DNA of 6,237 nucleotides from Methanobacteriota archaeon (GTDB lineage: Archaea; Thermoplasmatota; Thermoplasmata; RBG-16-68-12), in assembly GCA_005878635.1 (NCBI GenBank), contig VBLS01000034.1:1-6237 (forward strand). The letters run 5' to 3'. The position numbers and the translations under genes are program-made. How positions within the stretch are numbered: the stretch's first letter is position 1; each line of letters starts with the position of its first letter. The notes below the pieces were generated by a model. The model was not told the DNA's origin. It searched no databases and saw nothing but the letters and a program-made list of their open reading frames with translations. Positions 1 through 4,150 of the stretch are shown one piece after another.

Positions 1-650
1 TAACTCCCATGCCCCGCTCGCGGCTCGAACCCGCCGAGCGCCGCCGGCACGGCGGCTTCGAGTTTGCGTAGGAGCAACTCGGCCTTGCTCGCGAGCGGCC
101 CGCCGCCCTCCTGGAGCGCGCCGGCCCAATACCGGACGCTCACGAGCAGCTCGCCCGGATCGTTGAGATGGCCCTCCTGCGGCCCCTTCATGTGGAAATG
201 CCCCAGCCACGCCCCGCAGCGCCGGGCCGCGGAGAATTGTTTCTCCGCCTCATCGCCCATGAAAATCTCCATCGCCTGGATCCCGGAAACCTTCTCCTGC
301 ACCAGGACGTGCGGCGTCGCCAGATAGGCCAAGGGCAACGGGATCGCGAACTCCGACGTGCCGCCGAATCCCGCGGCGACGAGGGACTCCATCGCGGCGA
401 ACACATCCGAGCGATCGCGTTGGTACACCTTCGCGATGATCCCTCGGGCGGAATCCTCGGACCCGAACGAGGTCTCGAACGTGCACCGACGCTTGTGGGC
501 CTTGAGGACTCGGAGGTTCATCTCTCCCGCCGGTTGTCCGGGCCACCGGGACCGAAACAGCCGCTCCAGCTCCTCGCGGACCTCCTCTTGCTTCAGCACC
601 GCGGCGTATCGCGCAACGATCTCCGGGGTCGAGCCATCCATCACCGGCAC
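1..650 (-). CDS. Aminoglycoside-phosphotransferase-like (APH/kinase-fold) protein, C-terminus cut by window edge
   Basis: A minus-strand frame is open from the TGA of the DUF4331 gene to the left edge; 216 residues are visible from the chosen start. The protein resembles the APH/choline-kinase superfamily, which phosphorylates small molecules or protein side chains; no substrate can be named. A likely ATP-lid strand (LRVLKAHKRRCTFETSF, about 46-62) precedes IIAKVY, whose Lys74 would be the nucleotide-binding lysine. A hinge-like segment (HVLVQEKVSG, 114-123) and an ARRCGAWLGHFH helix (142-153) follow. The last visible residues, AGHGS, sit where the family's HGDxxxxN catalytic loop begins, with Ser in place of the usual Asp. 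The GTG at 650 was chosen because GGGAGG lies 8 nt before it. An in-frame ATG at 710 has no Shine-Dalgarno and would place a palindrome inside the gene; ATG 641 is also possible. It lies 114 bp downstream of DUF4331, so cotranscription is possible but not shown. Confidence is high for a real gene and moderate for the fold. Confidence 0.72.
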   Translation of the reverse strand, partial: MPVMDGSTPEIVARYAAVLKQEEVREELERLFRSRWPGQPAGEMNLRVLKAHKRRCTFETSFGSEDSARGIIAKVYQRDRSDVFAAMESLVAAGFGGTSEFAIPLPLAYLATPHVLVQEKVSGIQAMEIFMGDEAEKQFSAARRCGAWLGHFHMKGPQEGHLNDPGELLVSVRYWAGALQEGGGPLASKAELLLRKLEAAVPAALGGFEPRAGHGS

Positions 651-682
651 GGACCCTTCCTCCCGATACCCGATGCCACGGG

Positions 683-696
683 GGCCTCTTGAGGCC
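683..696. repeat. Inverted repeat GGCCTC-TT-GAGGCC
   Basis: Two 6-bp arms separated by 2 bp lie in the 114-bp gap between the DUF4331 stop and the phosphotransferase start. It could be a stem near the 3' end of the DUF4331 message or a regulator site for the downstream gene. No T-run follows on the minus strand, so a classical terminator is not supported. The rest of the gap shows no clear TATA box. Confidence 0.35.
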
Positions 697-764
697 GCCG
701 CCCCAATCATGCGCCTTTGTGCTCGCCGCAGGCACGGCGACCCTCGACCTTCGCGTTGGCGGGC

Positions 765-2180
765 TCAATCGTGGGAGTGCTCGAAGCCCTCGTACGGGGT
801 CGCGAGGTACGGGAACGTCGGCAGGAAGGGAAGGTCCTCCTTCGTCCCGTCCATCAACAGGCCCGCGGCCGCGTCCGGCGTGAACGTCTTGTCGATCAAC
901 GGGTACGTCACCCCGGCAATGGCCCGCAGCTCGACCGCCGTCACGTTGTCGAAGACCCGCCGTCCGTTCGGGAACCCGTCGAGGTCTCCCCCGAGGAGGC
1001 CGAACCGCTTCGCGCTGTCCCCGGGCGGGTTGATCCCGGAATCCGTCGCATCGTAGGAGGGAGCGAAGGCCAGGTTCAGGCGCAGTTCGTCCGCCGGGGT
1101 CGGGCCGTTCGAGTTCTGGAACCCGGGGATGATGCCGGCCGGGATCCCCGTCAGCAAGATTGCGACGAGGTCGGCCCTCGAAGCTCCCGAGGCGGTCAGT
1201 GCCGCGAGGTTCGGGAAGACGCCGGGATAGAGGATCGGCAGGAGGCTCTGCAGTTGCGGATGCGCATAGTCGTCGAGGAACCGATCGTCCCGGTTCGGGG
1301 GTCGGCTGTTCCATCGGTCCTTCTCTCCGAGCTCGATGACGACCTCGTTGATCAGCGGCTCGCCGAGGCGCGAGACTTGCACCCAGGGCCCCGTCTCGAC
1401 CAGGCGACCGTTCTTCTCCCGGACGAGCGCCTTCCGCCGTCGCGCGGCCGACCACACGCCGATCACGGAGCGCGGATCCGCCGGATCCGTCGGGTCGAAT
1501 CCACCGCGGGTGACGTCCGTCTTCGGCACCGAAATCGCGATCGTGTGGACGTTGAAGCCTTTCGTGCCATTCACGCCCGACGCCGCCGGCAAGGGAATCA
1601 AGTGGAGGTTCTGGAACGGTCGAAGGGCACCGAGGTCGAAAATCGAGCCGAGGTCCACGTAGAAGCCTTCCCCGCGTTGGCCGGCGAAGGTTCGCACCCC
1701 ACTCCCGAGGTCGGAGACCGCGGCGTCCGCCAACGAGGCGTAATCGGGCGTCGAGCGCGGCCCGATGCGGACCGGCGGCGTCGGCAGGTCGCGGCCGAGG
1801 ACGGTCCGGCGGCCCTCGTCGCGATCGCCCTGGATCTTCGTGACCGTGTAGAGCTGGCGCACGTTCCAGCTCGGATCGGTGAGGGAGGTGATCGGCCCCG
1901 TGTTGTACAGGAAGGTCCCGGGATTCTGGACGAGCGTCTTGAAACGGAACTGGTACACGACGTCCTCTTCCCCGTCCCCGTCGTTGTCGATCAGGATCTC
2001 GTAGAGGACCTCGTCTCCGAACTGGAAGAAGTTCGGCCCGCCCGCAGGCTCCTCGAGCGGGATGAAGTTCGCGAGGAACGTCACCTTGGAGGTGTCGGCC
2101 GGATCGACGAACGCGTACAGGTCCGTGTTATCCGCGACCGGATCCTTCGAAATCGCGGGCGCTTCGCGGTGGGAGGACAT
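765..2180 (-). CDS. DUF4331 family protein, no signal peptide of its own
   Basis: This 471-residue protein begins MSSHREAPAISKDPVADNTD, the hallmark start of DUF4331 proteins. Other family-typical blocks follow in order: DLYAFVDP (about 20-27), an acidic IDNDGDGEEDVVYQF strand-loop (about 64-78) that could bind a cation, FAGQRGEGFYVDLGSIFDL in the middle, GFNVHTIAISVP, and VSRLGEPLINEVVIELGEKD toward the C-terminus. It ends with GFEHSHD. The biochemical role of the family is not established. Members I know of usually carry an N-terminal secretion signal just before SSHREAP; here the SSHREAP motif is at the very N-terminus and no signal peptide is present. The start is well supported: GGGTGATCC lies immediately upstream with 3 nt between its end and the ATG. 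The gene follows the Tat-signal ORF after 6 nt and in the same reading frame, so translational coupling, readthrough, or both are possible. Confidence 0.93.
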   Translation of the reverse strand: MSSHREAPAISKDPVADNTDLYAFVDPADTSKVTFLANFIPLEEPAGGPNFFQFGDEVLYEILIDNDGDGEEDVVYQFRFKTLVQNPGTFLYNTGPITSLTDPSWNVRQLYTVTKIQGDRDEGRRTVLGRDLPTPPVRIGPRSTPDYASLADAAVSDLGSGVRTFAGQRGEGFYVDLGSIFDLGALRPFQNLHLIPLPAASGVNGTKGFNVHTIAISVPKTDVTRGGFDPTDPADPRSVIGVWSAARRRKALVREKNGRLVETGPWVQVSRLGEPLINEVVIELGEKDRWNSRPPNRDDRFLDDYAHPQLQSLLPILYPGVFPNLAALTASGASRADLVAILLTGIPAGIIPGFQNSNGPTPADELRLNLAFAPSYDATDSGINPPGDSAKRFGLLGGDLDGFPNGRRVFDNVTAVELRAIAGVTYPLIDKTFTPDAAAGLLMDGTKEDLPFLPTFPYLATPYEGFEHSHD

Positions 2181-2183
2181 CGA

Positions 2184-2192
2184 GGATCACCC
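2184..2192 (-). promoter_or_regulatory. Strong ribosome binding site for DUF4331 containing the upstream stop codon
   Basis: On the minus strand this reads GGGTGATCC, complementary to the conserved archaeal 16S 3' end (GGATCACC), and is followed by TCG and the ATG at 2180. The TGA that ends the Tat-signal ORF is part of the site. This arrangement fits termination-reinitiation coupling and argues that the ATG at 2180 is a genuine start. Confidence 0.75.
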
Positions 2193-2465
2193 TTGCGCAT
2201 ACCCGAGGATCCGGGACGCGAGGCGGGAGTCGCGGGTCACGATCTCCTTCGTGCCCCACATGACGACAACGGTCCCCGTCGCCGCGTCGGCCACGTAGGC
2301 CATGACGGGGGTGCCTGGGTCCGAAGGCATCGCGCCGGCACTCGCGTTCTCCGTCAAGCCGAGGACGTTCGGGGCCGTCGCGAGGGCTCCGACCGTCGCG
2401 GCCCCCATCGCCGCTCCATGCAAGAATTTCCGTCGAGACATCTTGTTCTTCGGTTCGTCGACCAT
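2187..2465 (-). CDS. Small Tat-signal protein upstream of DUF4331
   Basis: This is a 92-residue protein. Residues 9-16 (MSRRKFLH) match the twin-arginine consensus S-R-R-x-F-L. They are followed by a hydrophobic Ala/Gly-rich stretch (17-37) and a possible cleavage site after ASA at 41-43, so it should be exported folded through the Tat pathway. The mature part is only about 50 residues: a Pro/Gly linker, then AYVADAATGTVVVMWGTKEI and a charged C-terminal helix (VTRDSRLASRILGYAQG). No named family was recognised for this tail. The start at 2465 is supported by CGGAGGGGA about 5 nt upstream; the internal ATG at 2441 has no such site. The gene ends with TGA inside the DUF4331 ribosome binding site and lies in the same frame as DUF4331. 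It may act as the export signal or small partner subunit of the signal-less DUF4331 protein (inference). Confidence 0.85.
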   Translation of the reverse strand: MVDEPKNKMSRRKFLHGAAMGAATVGALATAPNVLGLTENASAGAMPSDPGTPVMAYVADAATGTVVVMWGTKEIVTRDSRLASRILGYAQG

Positions 2466-2470
2466 CGTGT

Positions 2471-2479
2471 TCCCCTCCG
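2471..2479 (-). promoter_or_regulatory. Ribosome binding site of the Tat-signal gene
   Basis: On the minus strand CGGAGGGGA lies 5 nt before the ATG at 2465. It decides this start over the in-frame ATG eight codons further in. Confidence 0.65.
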
Positions 2480-2489
2480 AACCGACGGC

Positions 2490-2516
2490 TTGGTCACCGA
2501 ACCAAACCGCTGGTTC
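2490..2516 (-). repeat. Overlapping short inverted repeats in the leader of the Tat/DUF4331 operon
   Basis: On the plus strand TTGGT (2490-2494), ACCAA (2501-2505) and TGGTT (2511-2515) allow two mutually exclusive 5-bp stems that share the middle segment. The same stretch contains GAACC (2499-2503) and GGTTC (2512-2516), spaced by 8 bp. It lies between the predicted transcription start (about 2517) and the start codon, so it could be either RNA structure or a DNA operator near the start point. The stems are short. Confidence 0.3.
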
Positions 2517-2538
2517 TCCGGGGCGGCACGACCCATCA

Positions 2539-2546
2539 AGATATTT
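2539..2546 (-). promoter_or_regulatory. TATA-like box of the Tat/DUF4331 operon
   Basis: AAATATCT on the minus strand is the only AT-rich octamer in the GC-rich upstream region. A start of transcription about 25 bp downstream would fall near 2517, giving a leader of roughly 50 nt. Confidence 0.5.
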
Positions 2547-2553
2547 CGTCGTG

Positions 2554-2572
2554 TGTAACAGCGCTTGTTACA
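2554..2572. promoter_or_regulatory. Operator-like perfect inverted repeat TGTAACA-N5-TGTTACA
   Basis: Two perfect 7-bp arms flank a 5-bp spacer (GCGCT). The repeat sits 7 bp upstream of the TATA-like box of the Tat/DUF4331 operon, about 90 bp before its start codon and about 63 bp beyond the 3' end of the tRNA gene. Its position, size and dyad symmetry fit the site of a dimeric winged-helix or TetR-like regulator acting at the TFB/TBP region. No regulator of that operon is identifiable in the window. Confidence 0.55.
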
Positions 2573-2634
2573 AACGGAACCGAGGGGCGGATCGCCGCGC
2601 GCGTTCGATGTAGCGTCGGGACGATAGTCCGGAA

Positions 2635-2745
2635 TGTCGGGGACGGGATTCGAACCCGTGACCTCCGGATGCCTCAGGAGCGCCGTGGGTCGGTCACGGC
2701 GAAGCCCTATGAGTCCGACGCTCCACCAGGCTGAGCCACCCCGAC
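2635..2745 (-). tRNA. tRNA-Met (CAU), elongator type, with a 37-nt intron
   Basis: Read on the minus strand, the acceptor arm GTCGGGG pairs with CCCCGAC and is followed by discriminator A at 2635. The D arm is GCTC/GAGC. The anticodon stem TCGGA/TCCGG (one U-G pair) closes a loop CTCATA-A with anticodon CAT. The T arm is ACGGG-TTCGAAT-CCCGT. The exons are 2745-2708 and 2670-2635, giving a 74-nt mature RNA; CCA is not encoded. The G1-C72 pair and the absence of the three G-C pairs of initiator anticodon stems exclude the initiator. Elongator Met is favoured over Ile2 (CAU read with a modified C34) by overall similarity to archaeal elongator tRNA-Met and by the intron at 37/38, which is common in that gene; Ile2 is not fully excluded. 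Confidence 0.92.
2671..2707 (-). other. Archaeal tRNA intron with bulge-helix-bulge splice motif
   Basis: The 37-nt intron lies between tRNA positions 37 and 38. The 4-bp central helix is CTCA (32-35) with TGAG inside the intron. It is flanked by two 3-nt bulges, TAG and GCA, each cut after its second nucleotide, which leaves A37 joined to A38. The outer helix is the anticodon stem. The intron interior forms GG/CC and then a 7-bp stem CGCCGTG/CACGGCG with loop ACCGACC. This is a textbook substrate for the archaeal splicing endonuclease EndA. Confidence 0.88.
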
Positions 2746-2768
2746 GAGGCCGCCGAATCCTCGGGCGA

Positions 2769-2776
2769 CTATAAAG
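2769..2776 (-). promoter_or_regulatory. Box A (TATA) promoter of tRNA-Met
   Basis: The minus strand reads CTTTATAG, the archaeal box A consensus, centred about 27 bp upstream of the tRNA 5' end at 2745. This implies transcription starting at or very near the mature 5' end, independently of the permease gene upstream. Confidence 0.7.
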
Positions 2777-2807
2777 AATGCGACGCGTCCCGACGGCCGA
2801 GACGAAA

Positions 2808-3506
2808 TCAGAGGGGGGACGGCAGAGGATTGAACCCTTCGAAGCCGGCGAAGAGCAGCGCCGCGTAGAGGATGCTGAGCACCGCGACCGCGGTGTTCAC
2901 GACGCGACGGACCGGCCCCTGTCCCCATCGCAACATGGGATAGTTCAGGCTCACCGCGAAGACGATCATCCCTGCGACGACGCCGAGGCTGAACACGGCG
3001 ACGCCGAGCAAGATGCCGCCCAACGTGGCGACCCCCAGGGCCACGACGAAGAGGACGAGGAGCTCGTCGTTGCTCGCGAGCCCGTGGACGATCCCGATCG
3101 AGAACATCGTCTTGTGGTCCCCGTGGCTCGTGAGATGGCCGTGGAGCCAGGTGTGGAAATGCCGATGCCGCACACGGCCGTGCCAGTGTTCGTGGACATG
3201 GAACACGTTGAACTCCCACAGCAATCCGACGACCCCGATCCCGAGGAGCATGACCGCGACGAGGAGGTCCAGGTGGGCGAGGAATTCGGTGAGGACCGTC
3301 TGGCGGAACGTGTACAGCAACACCGTGATGATCGCCGCGGTCACCATGTGGCCGGCGGCCCAGGACACGCTCATCAGGCTCGTCTTCCGGACGCTCCCGC
3401 TGCGGGTGATGAGATTCGACACCGCGACGAGGTGGTCCGCATCGTAGCTGTGCTTGAACCCCAACGCGAGGGCCAAGACCATGAACGCAGCGAACTCAAC
3501 GGCCAT
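2808..3506 (-). CDS. NiCoT/NicO-type nickel (or cobalt) transporter
   Basis: This 232-residue integral membrane protein has about six hydrophobic helices (roughly 3-17, 44-66, 77-98, 133-158, 161-187, 202-222). The first carries HSYDADH (19-25), the HX4DH signature of the nickel/cobalt transporter family that binds the metal during uptake. SWAAGHM (48-54) and GIVHGLASNDELL (138-150) add the other conserved polar segments. A loop at 103-131 holds 11 histidines and probably collects metal. The ATG at 3506 is preferred to the ATG at 3548, because the promoter-like GGCTTAAGCC at 3555-3564 would start transcription near 3533, inside the longer version; the extra 14 residues also look non-native to the family. 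The gene is divergent from nikR, which makes nickel the most likely substrate; cobalt cannot be excluded. Nickel-dependent repression by NikR is the expected regulation. Confidence 0.9.
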   Translation of the reverse strand: MAVEFAAFMVLALALGFKHSYDADHLVAVSNLITRSGSVRKTSLMSVSWAAGHMVTAAIITVLLYTFRQTVLTEFLAHLDLLVAVMLLGIGVVGLLWEFNVFHVHEHWHGRVRHRHFHTWLHGHLTSHGDHKTMFSIGIVHGLASNDELLVLFVVALGVATLGGILLGVAVFSLGVVAGMIVFAVSLNYPMLRWGQGPVRRVVNTAVAVLSILYAALLFAGFEGFNPLPSPL

Positions 3507-3520
3507 CGAGGTCCCCGCCC

Positions 3521-3546
3521 GGTAGCACGACGGTAACGCGGGTAAC
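3521..3546 (+). repeat. GGTARC direct repeats in the permease leader
   Basis: GGTAGC (3521-3526), GGTAAC (3532-3537) and GGTAAC (3541-3546) occur as three same-direction copies spaced 11 and 9 bp. They lie between the permease promoter and its start codon. Roughly one helical turn between copies could suit a DNA-binding protein, but the repeats are short and their role is unknown. Confidence 0.3.
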
Positions 3547-3554
3547 ATCCGGCG

Positions 3555-3564
3555 GGCTTAAGCC
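3555..3564 (-). promoter_or_regulatory. Palindromic promoter element GGCTTAAGCC of the permease gene
   Basis: This perfect 10-bp palindrome has an AT core that could serve as the TATA element. It is centred about 54 bp before the ATG at 3506, so transcription would start about 27 bp before that codon. A regulator bound here would block TBP directly. Confidence 0.4.
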
Positions 3565-3584
3565 TTTTCCATTGGACGCACCAA

Positions 3585-3620
3585 GAACCCCGAGAGCGGT
3601 TCCTTCTTAAGGAGAGAACC
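3585..3620. promoter_or_regulatory. GAACC/GGTTC half-sites, candidate NikR or other operator
   Basis: GAACC (3585-3589), GGTTC (3598-3602) and GAACC (3616-3620) form one inverted pair with an 8-bp spacer and a second with a 13-bp spacer. The second pair brackets the CTTAAG promoter-like element of nikR. NikR sites in bacteria are dyads with widely spaced half-sites, so the 23-bp GGTTC-N13-GAACC dyad is a reasonable autoregulatory candidate; the sequence does not match the known bacterial consensus. Confidence 0.35.
3606..3611 (+). promoter_or_regulatory. TATA-like element of nikR (CTTAAG)
   Basis: CTTAAG lies about 37 bp upstream of the nikR start. Transcription would begin near 3634, giving a very short leader that just contains the ribosome binding site. 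The same hexamer appears in the opposing permease promoter at 3557-3562. Confidence 0.4.
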
Positions 3621-3633
3621 GGCTGCCCACCGC

Positions 3634-3638
3634 GGAGG
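3634..3638 (+). promoter_or_regulatory. Ribosome binding site deciding the TTG start of nikR
   Basis: GGAGG is followed by 7 nt and TTG at 3646. No ATG or GTG occurs in frame between the upstream region and the conserved ribbon strand, so TTG is the start. Confidence 0.65.
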
Positions 3639-3645
3639 CGCAAGC

Positions 3646-4053
3646 TTGGCGGTCGAGCGCATCGGTGTGTCGCTGGAGGGGCGGCTCTTGTCGGATTTCG
3701 ATCGGTTCGTGACGACGGAGGGTTACGGGAGCCGGTCCGAGGCGCTGCGCGGACTGATCCGGGAAGCCCTCACCCACCGCCGTTGGAAGGCCGGTGGACG
3801 CGTCGTCGGGACGATCACGATCGTCTATCGGCATGAAGTGGGCATGGTGACCCATCGGCTCCTCCACCGGCAGCACGAGTTCCTCCGATTCATCCGTGCG
3901 ACCGCCCACACCCACTTGGACGATGAGACGTGCCTCGAGGTCCTCCTCGTCGACGGAGCGTCGGATCGAATTGAACAGCTTGGGAGGCGGCTCAAGACCG
4001 TCAAGGGCGTCCTGTCCTCGGAGACGGTCATCGCCTCGGCGAAGTTGCGGTGA
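3646..4053 (+). CDS. nikR: Nickel-responsive transcriptional regulator NikR
   Basis: This 135-residue protein matches the family length. The N-terminal ribbon-helix-helix domain (about 3-45) reads ERIGVSLEGRLLSDFDRF followed by GYGSRSEALRGLIREAL, the typical CopG/NikR DNA-binding fold. The C-terminal ACT-like domain (about 53-135) has the high-affinity nickel ligands: His77 in RQHEF, His88 and His90 in ATAHTHLDDETC, and Cys96. They match E. coli NikR His76, His87, His89 and Cys95 with an offset of one. The protein should bind DNA as a tetramer when loaded with Ni(II). It starts at TTG, supported by GGAGG 7 nt upstream. It diverges from the nickel permease gene across 139 bp, so it most likely represses the permease and perhaps itself when nickel is sufficient. 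The 97 bp downstream hold no clear terminator. Confidence 0.96.
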   Translation: MAVERIGVSLEGRLLSDFDRFVTTEGYGSRSEALRGLIREALTHRRWKAGGRVVGTITIVYRHEVGMVTHRLLHRQHEFLRFIRATAHTHLDDETCLEVLLVDGASDRIEQLGRRLKTVKGVLSSETVIASAKLR

Positions 4054-4121
4054 TCCCGATCCCGAGGCCATCGGCTCCCGCGGCTCTTACGTTCGCAATT
4101 CCGACGTATCTTCCCGACCCC

Positions 4122-4129
4122 ATTAAATA
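4122..4129 (+). promoter_or_regulatory. TATA box for a leaderless transcript
   Basis: ATTAAATA is centred about 25 bp upstream of the GTG at 4151, exactly where archaeal transcription would begin. No Shine-Dalgarno-like sequence precedes the GTG. Together these support a leaderless mRNA. Confidence 0.65.
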
Positions 4130-4150
4130 GGCCCAAACGAGTCGCACTTC

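Noticed and set aside
250..1455. A 401-codon minus-strand frame overlapping DUF4331 and the phosphotransferase-like gene
   Set aside because: It is an offset frame of both real genes, rich in Arg, Pro and Gly. The frame used for the annotated genes shows kinase-like and DUF4331 motifs instead.
2187..2189. Selenocysteine decoding of the TGA between the Tat ORF and DUF4331
   Set aside because: No SECIS-like element was noticed, Sec use is confined to a few archaeal lineages, and other genes here use TGA as a normal stop. The strong ribosome binding site at the next ATG explains the arrangement more simply.
717..2558. A 613-codon plus-strand open frame covering the DUF4331 and Tat genes on the opposite strand
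   Set aside because: Its product is dominated by Arg, Asp, Glu, Val and Gly with no recognisable domain, while the opposite strand encodes clear DUF4331 and Tat motifs. Long antisense frames are expected in DNA this GC-rich.
2618..2629. GGAC-GATA-GTCC mini-hairpin downstream of the tRNA gene
   Set aside because: A 4-bp stem without a T-run is too weak to call a terminator.
2778..3536. A 252-codon plus-strand frame opposite the nickel permease
   Set aside because: It encodes a Glu/Asp/Arg/His-rich sequence without domains and mirrors the permease codons, whose membrane helices and HX4DH motif are clear.
3507..3548. Longer permease start at ATG 3548
   Set aside because: The likely promoter element at 3555-3564 would start transcription downstream of this ATG, and the extra residues MLPALPSCYRAGTS do not resemble the family N-terminus.
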